NCBI GenBank assembly: GCA_002408085.1
Contig: DHQL01000011.1
Coordinates: 276,725-340,724, forward strand
DNA length: 64,000 nt
Reading direction: 5' to 3'
Origin: Spirochaeta sp. UBA5339
Lineage (GTDB): Bacteria; Spirochaetota; Spirochaetia; DSM-2461
Made by a program: the position numbers and the translations under genes. Shown here piece after piece: positions 42,953 to 51,159 of the stretch. The notes under the pieces were generated by a model. That model was not told the origin of the DNA and did no database searches. It was given only the letters and a program-made list of their open reading frames with translations. Numbering within the stretch: the first letter of the stretch is position 1; each line of letters opens with the position of its first letter.

Positions 42953-43450
42953 TTACTCAATCAGGCTGGTAATGGCAGCGAATTCGGAAGAGGGAACGGT
43001 ACCGTCTCTGGTATAGATGACCTTTCCGTCCTCATTGACAATCAGAAAGCTGGAACTCTTGCCCCGGTAACGGAAGTTGTCGGTCATGTTTCCGTTCCAG
43101 TCGCCGTAGACGGGCATTCCCATTTTCCGGGAGTACTCAATCAGACGCTCCTGCCAGATCTTCTTCAGAAGGCCCACATCGGAGCAGTTGACCACAATAA
43201 CTGCCATCACTTCCTCCCGGTCGAGAGAGAGGGAGTTAATATAATCCTTCAAGTCCTCGTTGACGGACATACTGGACCGGTCTTCAAAGAAGAGAAGAGT
43301 TTTTCTCTCTCTCAGGTCGTCCCGGATCAGTATCTGTCCGGTTCCCGAGGCGACGGAAAAAGAGGGAATACTATCACCCGGCTGCAGAGCATAAACAGAG
43401 ATTGAAATTACAAGCATAACGGCAAGTACCAGAGATCGGGGCAAAGTCAT
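42953..43450 (-). CDS. Exported thioredoxin-fold protein without CxxC (YtfJ-like)
   Basis: 165 residues from ATG 43450, which has AGAGGA 7 nt upstream; a further 11 codons upstream would spoil the signal peptide. The N-terminus MTLPRSLVLAVMLVISIS is a signal peptide ending near YALQPGD. A thioredoxin-like fold follows: GDSIPSFSVASGTGQILIRD, TLLFFEDRSSMSVNEDLKDY, PVYGDWNGNMTDNFRYRGK and the conserved SSFLIVNEDGKVIYTRDG. No cysteine pair is present, so it is not a disulphide reductase. YtfJ-family members are related; the function is unknown. It is followed 9 bp on by trkH. Confidence 0.78.
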   Translation of the reverse strand: MTLPRSLVLAVMLVISISVYALQPGDSIPSFSVASGTGQILIRDDLRERKTLLFFEDRSSMSVNEDLKDYINSLSLDREEVMAVIVVNCSDVGLLKKIWQERLIEYSRKMGMPVYGDWNGNMTDNFRYRGKSSSFLIVNEDGKVIYTRDGTVPSSEFAAITSLIE

Positions 43451-43512
43451 GGTCAATTCCTCTTCAAATAAGTACTTATACAATCATATACATAATGACT
43501 GAAAATTAAAAG

Positions 43513-44370
43513 TCACTCATCTTCAGATTCCGGCAGGGGCATGGCAGCGGCCTTGTCCTTGCTGGATGCGGAGAACTTGAACACCGGTGACCAGTGGGCC
43601 TCTCTTGCTGGAATGGTAATCTCCTCGCCGGTCTTGGGGTTCCTTCCGATCCTGGCCTTCTGACTGGGTTTCAGCTTCATTGAGAACCGGCCCAGACGGC
43701 CGAAGGAGACGGACTTGCCCATAAGCATTCCAGTTTCCAGCATGGAAACATAGTCATCGGTAAGCTCCCGGACCTTGTCCTGGGTGAGACCGCTCTTTCT
43801 GGCCAGGTAGGCAATGATGTTCTGTTTGTTGAACTGGTCCGCATCCTTTGCATCCACAGGGAGGGTCAGATCTCTGTTCAGATGAATAAAGGAGTTGGTC
43901 AGAAAGACAGAGGCCTCACGGACACGTTTATCCTGCTCAGCCGGAGGTACATCCTCTTTGCAGGCGACAATCTTGTAGAGGGCCGAAGTCTTTTTAACAG
44001 GGCCCTTGGTAAACTCGGCGGACCTGCCGTAAGCCGCCGGAGCGCTCAGGGAAGTGGCATGATAAGTCACCAGGTCAGGAACATCTGTCCTCAGGGTGAT
44101 ACTGGCATACTCCAGCCACCGTTCTGAGCCGTATCCCAGGGTAATCAGGGACCCGGAGAATGTCAGAAAGAGGGCGGCCCGGGGACTCTCTGAATCCAAT
44201 TCCTCCAGCTCTTCCATATCCAGAAGACGGATCTGTTCGGAAAAGAGTTTTTCCTTCTTCTCCCAGCTGGTGCAGAGTCTGTTAAAGGAGCCCTCCTCCT
44301 TGATCCATTCGCCGGTGGACTGGCTGTAAATTCTTTCAAGATGATCCTTTACCTGTGACGGTAATGACAT
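43513..44370 (-). CDS. HU-family DNA-binding domain fused to a long N-terminal domain
   Basis: 285 residues. The C-terminal 90 or so are an HU/IHF fold: NKQNIIAYLARKSGLTQDKV, GKSVSFGRLGRFSMKLKPSQ and the beta-arm KARIGRNPKTGEEITIPARE. The N-terminal 170 residues (LPSQVKDHLERIYSQSTGEW onwards) are unfamiliar. HU proteins normally have about 90 residues, so this is a fusion. It may target HU-like DNA bending or compaction by the extra domain, perhaps at the membrane or in response to a signal. AGGAGG-like GGGAGG sits 7 nt before the ATG. It lies 3 bp after the DUF3108-like gene. Confidence 0.82.
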   Translation of the reverse strand: MSLPSQVKDHLERIYSQSTGEWIKEEGSFNRLCTSWEKKEKLFSEQIRLLDMEELEELDSESPRAALFLTFSGSLITLGYGSERWLEYASITLRTDVPDLVTYHATSLSAPAAYGRSAEFTKGPVKKTSALYKIVACKEDVPPAEQDKRVREASVFLTNSFIHLNRDLTLPVDAKDADQFNKQNIIAYLARKSGLTQDKVRELTDDYVSMLETGMLMGKSVSFGRLGRFSMKLKPSQKARIGRNPKTGEEITIPAREAHWSPVFKFSASSKDKAAAMPLPESEDE

Positions 44371-44373
44371 ATA

Positions 44374-45105
44374 CTACCTCCCTGTTCTATACGATTCAAA
44401 TTCCATAACAATCTTGTCGTTTCCTCCGGAACCGGAACTGCCCTCATATTTTAGCAGATAGTGGGGCTGATCCTCTGAGTACCAGAAATATGTTTTGGGA
44501 ACCATGCCTGAAAACATGGCCATCCCTCCTGACATTTTAACATTGAGCTGCAGTTTATGGGCAGTGAAAGTTTCCTCCCCGAGGGAGATGCTCTCTTTTT
44601 TCACATATCTTATCCGAAAGGAGACGGGGTTTTTCCTGTCGGAGTCATCGGGAGTGTTTGGAAAAACCAGATGAAGGGTCTCGTGGCTGTCAAAGGGATA
44701 GCCCCTGAGTACATGACTGAGACTGGAAAAATCGACCAGAAAGATCTCGTCATTTGCCAGAGGCGGAACACTGCGGATCTCAGATGAGGAAATAAAATCG
44801 GTACGTCCGCTCTTTGTAACGCTGTAACTGCGGTAGGGCACCAGTGAGTCTCTGGCAATATCAATCTCCCCGTCCTGAAGGGGAGAGTTTGTGGTAATCC
44901 GGTACCATGAACTTCCGTCATCTTGAACTACGGTATCCACCCTCTGTACCAGAGAAATAGTACCGTCATCACCGGAAACCCTGTATCGGATCTCCTCTCC
45001 TTCGGGGATAAGGGGGTCCTTAAGGGGAGTATTCGAAAAAACAGCCGTCCCGGAAGCGGCAAGAAGAATAAGGAGGTAATATTTTTTTATTGTGGAGCCG
45101 GTCAT
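44374..45105 (-). CDS. Exported DUF3108-like protein
   Basis: 243 residues with an N-terminal signal peptide (KKYYLLILLAASGTAVFSNT) and an all-beta body: EEIRYRVSGDDGTISLVQRV, GEIDIARDSLVPYRSYSVTK, SLGEETFTAHKLQLNVKM and TYFWYSEDQPHYLLKYEGSS. These match the DUF3108 (lipoprotein-fold, LolA/LolB-like barrel) pattern, where a conserved YWYS-like strand precedes the last sheet. It may bind a hydrophobic molecule in the periplasm. First gene of the HU/Trx-like/trkH/trkA unit, divergent from the AraC-SBP gene at 45.2 kb. AGAGGA precedes the ATG. Confidence 0.75.
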   Translation of the reverse strand: MTGSTIKKYYLLILLAASGTAVFSNTPLKDPLIPEGEEIRYRVSGDDGTISLVQRVDTVVQDDGSSWYRITTNSPLQDGEIDIARDSLVPYRSYSVTKSGRTDFISSSEIRSVPPLANDEIFLVDFSSLSHVLRGYPFDSHETLHLVFPNTPDDSDRKNPVSFRIRYVKKESISLGEETFTAHKLQLNVKMSGGMAMFSGMVPKTYFWYSEDQPHYLLKYEGSSGSGGNDKIVMEFESYRTGR

Positions 45106-45201
45106 CTGATCCTCTTTGAATTATGGTTGCAGCAGTTGATAACAGTATAAAGTATACATCAAAAGAGTGATTATTCTTTATCCCTCAAAAGAGAAGTATG
45201 G

Positions 45202-45207
45202 TATAAT
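45202..45207 (+). promoter_or_regulatory. Predicted -10 box of the AraC-SBP regulator, leaderless
   Basis: TATAAT ends 7 nt before ATG 45215. The -35 region is weak (TTTCCC with a 17-nt spacer), so an activator may be needed. No ribosome-binding site precedes the ATG. Confidence 0.42.
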
Positions 45208-45214
45208 CCGACAC

Positions 45215-46951
45215 ATGCCCAAACCCGCCCATCCCAGAGTCCAGTCGGTCAGCCTGAAAAGGGGAACCGACGGTCAATTCCTGCTGCTGTGGGGTGCCAC
45301 AGAAAAAGAGATTCCCCGGCCTCCTGTTAACAAAGACAACCTGGACCGATACGACAGGGCCTACTGGTACGATATGGAGTATGCCGGCTGGAACAGTAAA
45401 AAAATAAACATCCCCGACTCCCCCAGAGACGGAGCTGCCGGTAAAACCCTGATCTATCTTCAGCCGGGAAACGACCATCCCTATATGCTGCAGTATGCCG
45501 CTACTATTGAAAAAAGATGCGGAGAACTCGGTATGACTCTCACAACCCTCTCCTCCGACTGGGATGATGAAAGATTCGACGCCAATGTGACCCGGGCCAT
45601 TGAGATGAAACCGGACATCATACTCCTGAATCCGGAGAATCAGCAGCTGAGCAACACCTGGTACCGGAGAATAAACGAGGCCGGAATTCCCGTAGTAGGC
45701 AGCAACTTTCTGGCCGATAACGAGGGCCATCGCTATCTGCTGGCCTGGACAGGTCCCGATGACTGGGGACAGAGCCGTCTGCTGGCCCGGACAATGGCCG
45801 ACAGAATGAACCGCCGGGGAGGTTATGCCATCCTGCGTCACCGGCCGGGGAACTCCAGCTACTACGCCAGAACCTGGGGTGTAATTACCGAGCTGGAGGA
45901 GTACGCTCCGAATATGAAACACCTGGACTCCCGGGCGGGAATGGACCCTCAGAAGGCGGCGGTAGAGGTCGAGAAGTGGCTGGACCTCTATGGTGATGAG
46001 ATAAACGGGATATTCAGCGCCGATGATGAAGCGGTTATGACGGCGGTGACCGGGGTTCTGGAGAAACGGAACAGGACCGACATCTGCTGCGTTGCGGCGG
46101 GAAGCAGCAATACGGGGCTGGAACTGATCCGCCGGAACAAGCTCTATGCCAGCTCCTACCAGTCTCCCGAGATCGATGCGGAAACGGCGATACAGACCAT
46201 TGCAGACTGGTTTGAGGGACTCAGCATAGAGCCGATCCGCTATCTGCCCAAACACATCGTTACAGCGGCGGATGCGGACGAGTTTATCAATCTCACACCA
46301 GGGGTCAACACCCTGAATATGGACCACCTCTACAGTTCCATCCGTGAGTACAACTGGCGGGCCTGCTACAACTTCTTCGGAGATCTCTATGAAAAGCTTC
46401 TCACTAGCCGGGTAATTCCCAGCGAGATGTTTCAGGGGATCTGCCTGGAACTGCTGACTGGGATGATAATTCTTCTGAAGGAGGACGGTCTGTCGGTGGA
46501 GGACTCCCTGGGGAGCTATGACAACCTGATGAAGCACCTGCTCAAGGACCGGGACATTCCCTCTGTGCTGGAATGGCTCAGCGATATGGCCCAGCAGGTG
46601 ATCAGCTCAAAGCTTGCCAAGATCAACAAAAAGTCCCATATACAGGAGATCATCGACTACATTGACCGGAACTTTTCGTCCCCCATGTCCCTGAAGTCTC
46701 TCTCCTATGACTTCTCCATCTCCCAGGCCTATCTGGGACAGATTTTCCGGAAAGAGACGGGGATGAAATTCAACGACTACCTCAACGACAAGAGAATTGA
46801 AAAGGCAAAAAAAATGCTGAAAGGTGAAAATGTTGTCATCAACAAAATTGCCCTCCAGCTCGGTTATACGGACCCGGCCTACTTCTACAAACTCTTTAAA
46901 AAGAAGACAGGTATGTCTGCCTCCGAATTTATCCAGAAGCAGAACTCCTGA
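45215..46951 (+). CDS. One-component regulator: periplasmic-binding-protein-like sensor fused to AraC DNA-binding domain (copy 1)
   Basis: About 578 residues. There is no signal peptide or membrane segment, so it should stay in the cytoplasm. The sensor (about 10-345) resembles the binding protein encoded at 53.8-55.0 kb, including that protein's unusual front: GTDGQFLLLWG here against GSDGQLLLMYG there, both followed by M-EYAG or KLEYAG, KK, then SP-DG. The C-terminus (about 480-578) is an AraC HTH pair with SISQAYLGQIFRKETG and GYTDPAYFYKLFKKKTG. The start at ATG 45215 follows TATAAT by 7 nt; a GTG at 45167 is an alternative. It probably senses the operon's own sugar inside the cell. Confidence 0.9.
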   Translation: MPKPAHPRVQSVSLKRGTDGQFLLLWGATEKEIPRPPVNKDNLDRYDRAYWYDMEYAGWNSKKINIPDSPRDGAAGKTLIYLQPGNDHPYMLQYAATIEKRCGELGMTLTTLSSDWDDERFDANVTRAIEMKPDIILLNPENQQLSNTWYRRINEAGIPVVGSNFLADNEGHRYLLAWTGPDDWGQSRLLARTMADRMNRRGGYAILRHRPGNSSYYARTWGVITELEEYAPNMKHLDSRAGMDPQKAAVEVEKWLDLYGDEINGIFSADDEAVMTAVTGVLEKRNRTDICCVAAGSSNTGLELIRRNKLYASSYQSPEIDAETAIQTIADWFEGLSIEPIRYLPKHIVTAADADEFINLTPGVNTLNMDHLYSSIREYNWRACYNFFGDLYEKLLTSRVIPSEMFQGICLELLTGMIILLKEDGLSVEDSLGSYDNLMKHLLKDRDIPSVLEWLSDMAQQVISSKLAKINKKSHIQEIIDYIDRNFSSPMSLKSLSYDFSISQAYLGQIFRKETGMKFNDYLNDKRIEKAKKMLKGENVVINKIALQLGYTDPAYFYKLFKKKTGMSASEFIQKQNS

Positions 46952-46984
46952 TCCTTCCGCTGCGGTACGTCCCGGCAGCCCTTC

Positions 46985-47016
46985 ACCGGCGGCGGCAGGG
47001 CCCCCGCCGAACCGGT
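46985..47016. terminator. GC-rich hairpin between convergent genes
   Basis: ACCGG/CCGGT arms enclose CGGCGG/CCGCCG, with an AA bulge. It lies between the ends of the AraC regulator and the first UroD-type gene and would serve both. On the plus strand the following bases are only mildly T-rich. Confidence 0.6.
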
Positions 47017-48186
47017 CTATTTAATATCCGTCAGGTCCCACTCTCCCAGGTCCAGGGGATAGCGGCCATAGTCCTTTACCAGGTTGTAGACGAACTCATA
47101 GCGTTCGGCGCTCACATTGCTGGGAACCGAGTGGTCCGACTGCACGATATACCCGCCTCCCTTGGCGGCATTCATCTTGGTCAGGACCTCGCTTTTCAGC
47201 TCATCCAGAGGAGCATCGGCCCACTTCATAACATTAATATTTCCGCAGAAGGCCATATCGTGGCCGAAGGTCTTCCGCTTGTCGATCACATCCATTCCGG
47301 ACTTCGCCTCCAGAGGGTTGTAGCAGTCCAGACCGATTTCGATCAGATCAGGCCAGATATCAGTTGAGTTTCCGCATCCATGGTAGATGACCGGCAGTCC
47401 CTTGCTGTGTACAAAGTCGATCTGCTTCTGAAGTCCCGGCTTGAAGAAACGCCTCCAGGTATCCGGGGAAAAGAGCATGCCGTTCACATAGGCCACATCC
47501 CCGTAGATGATAAATCCGTCCAATCCGCCGTCAACAGCCTCATACTGGGCCTTCATACACTCCAGATTGAAGTCATGGACCCGGTTCAGAAAGATCTCAA
47601 GCTCATCGGGATAGAGGGCGGACCAGAGAAGGATGTTCTCGCTGCCGATAATCCGCCAGCCCTGTTCCATGCCCTCGCAGACGGAACCGTATACGGGAAA
47701 GTCGCCGTACCACTCCTTTACTGTTTCCGTAAAGGCGGGGGTGTTCCGGCTGATTACCTCGGATACACCGTTGAGCTGATTGTCTCCGGCCTTAAAGTAG
47801 CGCCGCTCATCCCAGGGATCGTCAAATTTAAAATCCAGCATCTTCTCGACGGTGTCGGTTTCAAACTTCTCGAAATAGGGCATCTGTGCGCCCTTCTTAT
47901 GACGGATAACCGCCTCAAAACCGGTACGGACAATCTCCTCGTCCTCGGTGCTCTTTATGATTTCAAAATCTTTGATATGGGGGTCCAGATTGGGCATAAT
48001 CGGAATCCAGTCCAGGTCGTAATGCTTGTAGGGGCTGGCGTCCTTGGGAAGCCCCAGTTCCTCCCGCCAGCGTTCAATAAATGTAAGCCAGAAAAAGTCG
48101 CTCACAGGGACTCTGTCAGCCTCTTCATGCCGGAGGGTCTTATTCATCCTGTCAAGCTTTCTCAAACAGTTTTCGCTTCTTCCCAT
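47017..48186 (-). CDS. UroD-superfamily protein, methyltransferase-like (copy 1)
   Basis: 389 residues of the uroporphyrinogen-decarboxylase/cobamide methyltransferase superfamily. The HemE porphyrin-binding motifs are absent. Instead there is an H-x-C motif (PVIYHGCGNSTDIWPDLIEI) and a later cysteine (MAFCGNINVMKWADAP). This matches the zinc-binding H-x-C-xn-C pattern of MtaA/MtbA-type methyltransferases. No corrinoid-binding protein is in the window. The last gene of the SBP operon, with AAAAGGAGA before the ATG. I infer a methyl-transfer or decarboxylase-like step on an imported compound; the chemistry is not proven. Confidence 0.88.
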   Translation of the reverse strand: MGRSENCLRKLDRMNKTLRHEEADRVPVSDFFWLTFIERWREELGLPKDASPYKHYDLDWIPIMPNLDPHIKDFEIIKSTEDEEIVRTGFEAVIRHKKGAQMPYFEKFETDTVEKMLDFKFDDPWDERRYFKAGDNQLNGVSEVISRNTPAFTETVKEWYGDFPVYGSVCEGMEQGWRIIGSENILLWSALYPDELEIFLNRVHDFNLECMKAQYEAVDGGLDGFIIYGDVAYVNGMLFSPDTWRRFFKPGLQKQIDFVHSKGLPVIYHGCGNSTDIWPDLIEIGLDCYNPLEAKSGMDVIDKRKTFGHDMAFCGNINVMKWADAPLDELKSEVLTKMNAAKGGGYIVQSDHSVPSNVSAERYEFVYNLVKDYGRYPLDLGEWDLTDIK

Positions 48187-48254
48187 AAGATATCTCCTTT
48201 TTATATCTCTTTACCCTAAAAACATTAAAATCGCCCTCACTCAAAAAGAGAGCT

Positions 48255-49550
48255 CTATTTCTCCACTTCCTCCATGGCAATATCCGCCCACTCCCAGAGC
48301 CGGGCAGGATCATAGTTGACCGTGGATATATCCTTCATAATAAGCTCCACATGGCAGGCCCCTTCGGTCCGGTCCAGAAACTCCCGGATCTGCCGTCGTG
48401 CCTCCCCGGGGTCCCAGGTTTTGGTGGCAAAAACCGCCGGATTGGGCTTGCGGCTTATTACATAATCGCTGCCTATCTCGGCAATGGCCTTTACCGTATC
48501 ATTCCAGGGACTGCAGGAGATTTTCCGCAGATTGGGGATTCTTCTGAGCTGAGCCATCTTCCCCGCAAGGGGTTCGCAGCAGCCGTAGTAGGTCAGTCCC
48601 CAGCGCTCCAGCCAGCGAAGATCATGCTCGATGGCAAAGTCCCAGTGCATCTCGGGGGATACATCGGAGAAGATCTGGGCATTGGAACAGCCCCACATAT
48701 TCTTCGGCCTCACATGGTCAGGGTCGAAGTTCTCCCCCGGCAGGGTGCTCACATAGCCGTAGCCTCCCGAACCGATCCGGGTATTGTCACAGTCCAGGGT
48801 CAGCAGGTTCTGCTCTTCAAACTGGTCCAGCTCGATCATCCAGGCATCCACCATCCGGTCCACGGCGGCATGCACCATCTCGGGCCGGAGGACCAGGTCC
48901 ATCATGGCCTCGGAGACTCCCCACCAGCGGATCAGAAAGTCCCAGGGCGTAAACCAGATATGACTCTGTCCCTTAAGCTTTACCGGAAGAATATCTCCCA
49001 GCACATCCTGCATCATCCCGTAGCTGTAGGCCGTGGCCTCCTCGTTATGGGTGATAACAGGCATCTTGATCTTCTCAATGTCTTCGGGTTCGGTAATCTG
49101 GATCTTGAAGTGCCGGGAGACAATATCATTGGCATCGTCGGTTCTGGCGATGTCCGTCTCCTCCAGAATTCCGAAGTCAGTGCTGTGAATCACCTTATCG
49201 CAGTCAAACCAGGGATTGATGATCATATCACCGGGCATATGGTTCCACTGGTAGAGGGTCTTTCTCAGAGAGTCCTCAAGGGCCCTGGCCCAGGGGTGCT
49301 CACAGCGGAGGGTGAGTTCATCGTCCACATTCATCTCATGCCAGGGGATCTCATTGATCCAGACCATGGGACGATCGGACTTCAGATCATTCAGACGGGT
49401 CCATAGTTCCGCCTTCTGTTTATGAACGGGGCTGTCTGCGGCGGCAGCATACTTCTCACCCAACTCCCTGAGGACGTCTTTCTCCTCAGGGCGCAGAACT
49501 ATCTTCTCAGCGACGGGAACCGCTGATCTGTGACTGGGATCATGCAACAT
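48255..49550 (-). CDS. UroD-superfamily protein, divergent (copy 2)
   Basis: 431 residues, longer than the other copies and more distant. The UroD-like barrel can be recognised (MNVDDELTLRCEHPWARALE, then DFGILEETDI, WFTPWDFLIRWWGVSEAMMD). The H-x-C motif is replaced by a cysteine pair, LTYYGCCEPLAGKMAQL, with a further cysteine in ISCSPWND. The metal site, if present, is therefore different. It lies between RhaM and copy 1 with spacings of 74 and 68 bp. Its role probably differs from copies 1 and 3. Confidence 0.82.
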   Translation of the reverse strand: MLHDPSHRSAVPVAEKIVLRPEEKDVLRELGEKYAAAADSPVHKQKAELWTRLNDLKSDRPMVWINEIPWHEMNVDDELTLRCEHPWARALEDSLRKTLYQWNHMPGDMIINPWFDCDKVIHSTDFGILEETDIARTDDANDIVSRHFKIQITEPEDIEKIKMPVITHNEEATAYSYGMMQDVLGDILPVKLKGQSHIWFTPWDFLIRWWGVSEAMMDLVLRPEMVHAAVDRMVDAWMIELDQFEEQNLLTLDCDNTRIGSGGYGYVSTLPGENFDPDHVRPKNMWGCSNAQIFSDVSPEMHWDFAIEHDLRWLERWGLTYYGCCEPLAGKMAQLRRIPNLRKISCSPWNDTVKAIAEIGSDYVISRKPNPAVFATKTWDPGEARRQIREFLDRTEGACHVELIMKDISTVNYDPARLWEWADIAMEEVEK

Positions 49551-49624
49551 GGGAAACCTCTTTTTTCCGCTCCCCCGGGCAGAACAGGATAATCGATCCG
49601 GCCGGGGAATAAGGTCGAATCAGA

Positions 49625-49948
49625 TCAGTCCAGGTGGTAGACCTCGTCCATATCGGCCCACCACTCACCTTCTTTTCTTGTTTCCAGGGGCTCCTGGAAT
49701 GGTTTTACAAGATCCCACCACTCCTGGGTCTTGGGATCGGCGGCCATCTTGGCCATATCCCCCTCAAAATCGCTGCCCGTATACTCAAAGTAGGCAAAGA
49801 GGTAGCCGTCTCTGTGATAGATGCTGTAGTTGGAGATATTGCACTCCTTGATCATGGCGTTGATCTCTGGCCAGGGATGAGCATGGTGCCAGGCGTAGTC
49901 TTTCAGTTTTTCGGGTCTTACTTTAATTACCTGTCCAAAACGTTTCAT
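49625..49948 (-). CDS. rhaM: L-rhamnose mutarotase-like protein
   Basis: 107 residues of the RhaM family (PF05336 type): MKRFGQVIKVRPEKLKDYAW, HHAHPWPEINAMIKECNISN with the catalytic-region histidine, SIYHRDGYLFAYFEYTGSDF and the closing WWADMDEVYHLD. Family members interconvert the alpha and beta anomers of L-rhamnose or related deoxysugars. Its presence is the only direct clue to the sugar handled by this operon: a 6-deoxyhexose such as rhamnose is most likely. AAGGAG lies 5 nt before the ATG. It is located between the permease and UroD-type genes. Confidence 0.93.
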   Translation of the reverse strand: MKRFGQVIKVRPEKLKDYAWHHAHPWPEINAMIKECNISNYSIYHRDGYLFAYFEYTGSDFEGDMAKMAADPKTQEWWDLVKPFQEPLETRKEGEWWADMDEVYHLD

Positions 49949-50004
49949 TCAAATCTCCTTTTTTGAATCAATAGTCAGGTTCGTGAAGCTCAGCAGTACT
50001 AAAC

Positions 50005-51159
50005 TCAGGCTCCCTGAGCCGCTTCCGGGGACTGTTCTCCGGACACTTTGGATTTACTTCCCCGGTGATTTACTTTCAGCTTTTCCGCTTCGGGCAGAAG
50101 AGCAGGTCTCTCACCCTTGCGCAGGGACTCTTTATAGAGAACGTAGGCCTCATAGAGTACAACCGCACCCAGCAGGACTCCCGCAGAGAGAACCTGTGAG
50201 TCGAAACCGAGGCCCATACCGATCAGACCGTTGAAGATGGCCTGAATGGTAATAACAGCCACCGCCGTCTTCACCACCGATCCCCGGCCTCCGGTCATAA
50301 CGGTTCCCCCGATAATGGTGGAAGCCAGAACCAGCATCAGAGGATTGATGCCACGCTCGCCGTAGTTGGGAACAGCCGCATTCATGGAGGTTGCAAAGAG
50401 GATGCCCCCCAGAGCCGCTGTAAATCCGGAGATAACAAAGGTCCAGATGATCTTCCGCTCCATATCGATACCAGCCTGCCAGGCGGCTTCCTTGTTGGAG
50501 CCCACCATAAAGAGGCCACGTCCCCAGCTGGTTTTCACAAGAAGGATCTCAAAGATAACCAGCACAGCAATGGTGATCAGGGAACGCATGGTAAAAAACT
50601 CGATATAGGGAAGCTTCAGCAGAGGCTTCTCGATAATATCCACCAGGGCATAGCTGTTGGCACTTATGGTATTTCCCTTGCTGTAGGTGTATACAAAACC
50701 GCTCAAGGTGGTCAGCATACCTATTGTTACAATAAAGGAGTGAACCTTTCCCTTGGCTACCAGAAGGCCGTTGATCAGGCCGAAGAAGGAACCGGCGGCC
50801 AGAGCTATCAGAAAAGCGACGGTCCAGGCTCCGAAAACGGCAGCAGCCCCGGCGGGCTCACCGCCGAAGATGGCGTAGAAACGGTTAAACTCTCCCATTA
50901 CCATCAGGGCGCCCACATTGATCATGGCCCCGACGGAGAGGTCGAAGTTACCACCGATCATTACGAAGGTGAACCCTATCCCTACCAGAATGGGCAGAAG
51001 GGAGGTCTTCATAAGGGGAATCACATTGGAGGAGCGCATAAACCCGGGAGCTCCAATGGACATCAGTATGATTACGATAACCAGAAATACATAGATCCTG
51101 TTGTGGTTCAGTGTTCCCAGCAGTTTGTCTTTGTCTAACTCATTCTTAAGCATAGTCAC
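50005..51159 (-). CDS. Sugar ABC transporter permease (RbsC/AraH family)
   Basis: 384 residues with about nine hydrophobic segments and RbsC-type motifs: GGNFDLSVGAMINVGALMVM, KVHSFIVTIGMLTTLSGFVY, and the cytoplasmic GSNKEAAWQAGIDMERK coupling loop. It carries a longer than usual charged C-terminus (KLKVNHRGSKSKVSGEQSPE). With the second permease it forms the channel of the importer. The gene overlaps the second permease gene by 14 bp. Confidence 0.93.
   Translation of the reverse strand: MTMLKNELDKDKLLGTLNHNRIYVFLVIVIILMSIGAPGFMRSSNVIPLMKTSLLPILVGIGFTFVMIGGNFDLSVGAMINVGALMVMGEFNRFYAIFGGEPAGAAAVFGAWTVAFLIALAAGSFFGLINGLLVAKGKVHSFIVTIGMLTTLSGFVYTYSKGNTISANSYALVDIIEKPLLKLPYIEFFTMRSLITIAVLVIFEILLVKTSWGRGLFMVGSNKEAAWQAGIDMERKIIWTFVISGFTAALGGILFATSMNAAVPNYGERGINPLMLVLASTIIGGTVMTGGRGSVVKTAVAVITIQAIFNGLIGMGLGFDSQVLSAGVLLGAVVLYEAYVLYKESLRKGERPALLPEAEKLKVNHRGSKSKVSGEQSPEAAQGA

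Noticed and set aside
45185..46537. A 450-codon open frame on the minus strand inside the AraC-SBP gene
   Set aside because: Shadow of the plus-strand gene: no domain, no ribosome-binding site, and it runs antisense through the conserved binding-protein-like and linker regions.
48351..49406. A 351-codon open frame on the plus strand opposite UroD-type copy 2
   Set aside because: Shadow frame caused by codon bias of the real gene; no recognisable motifs.
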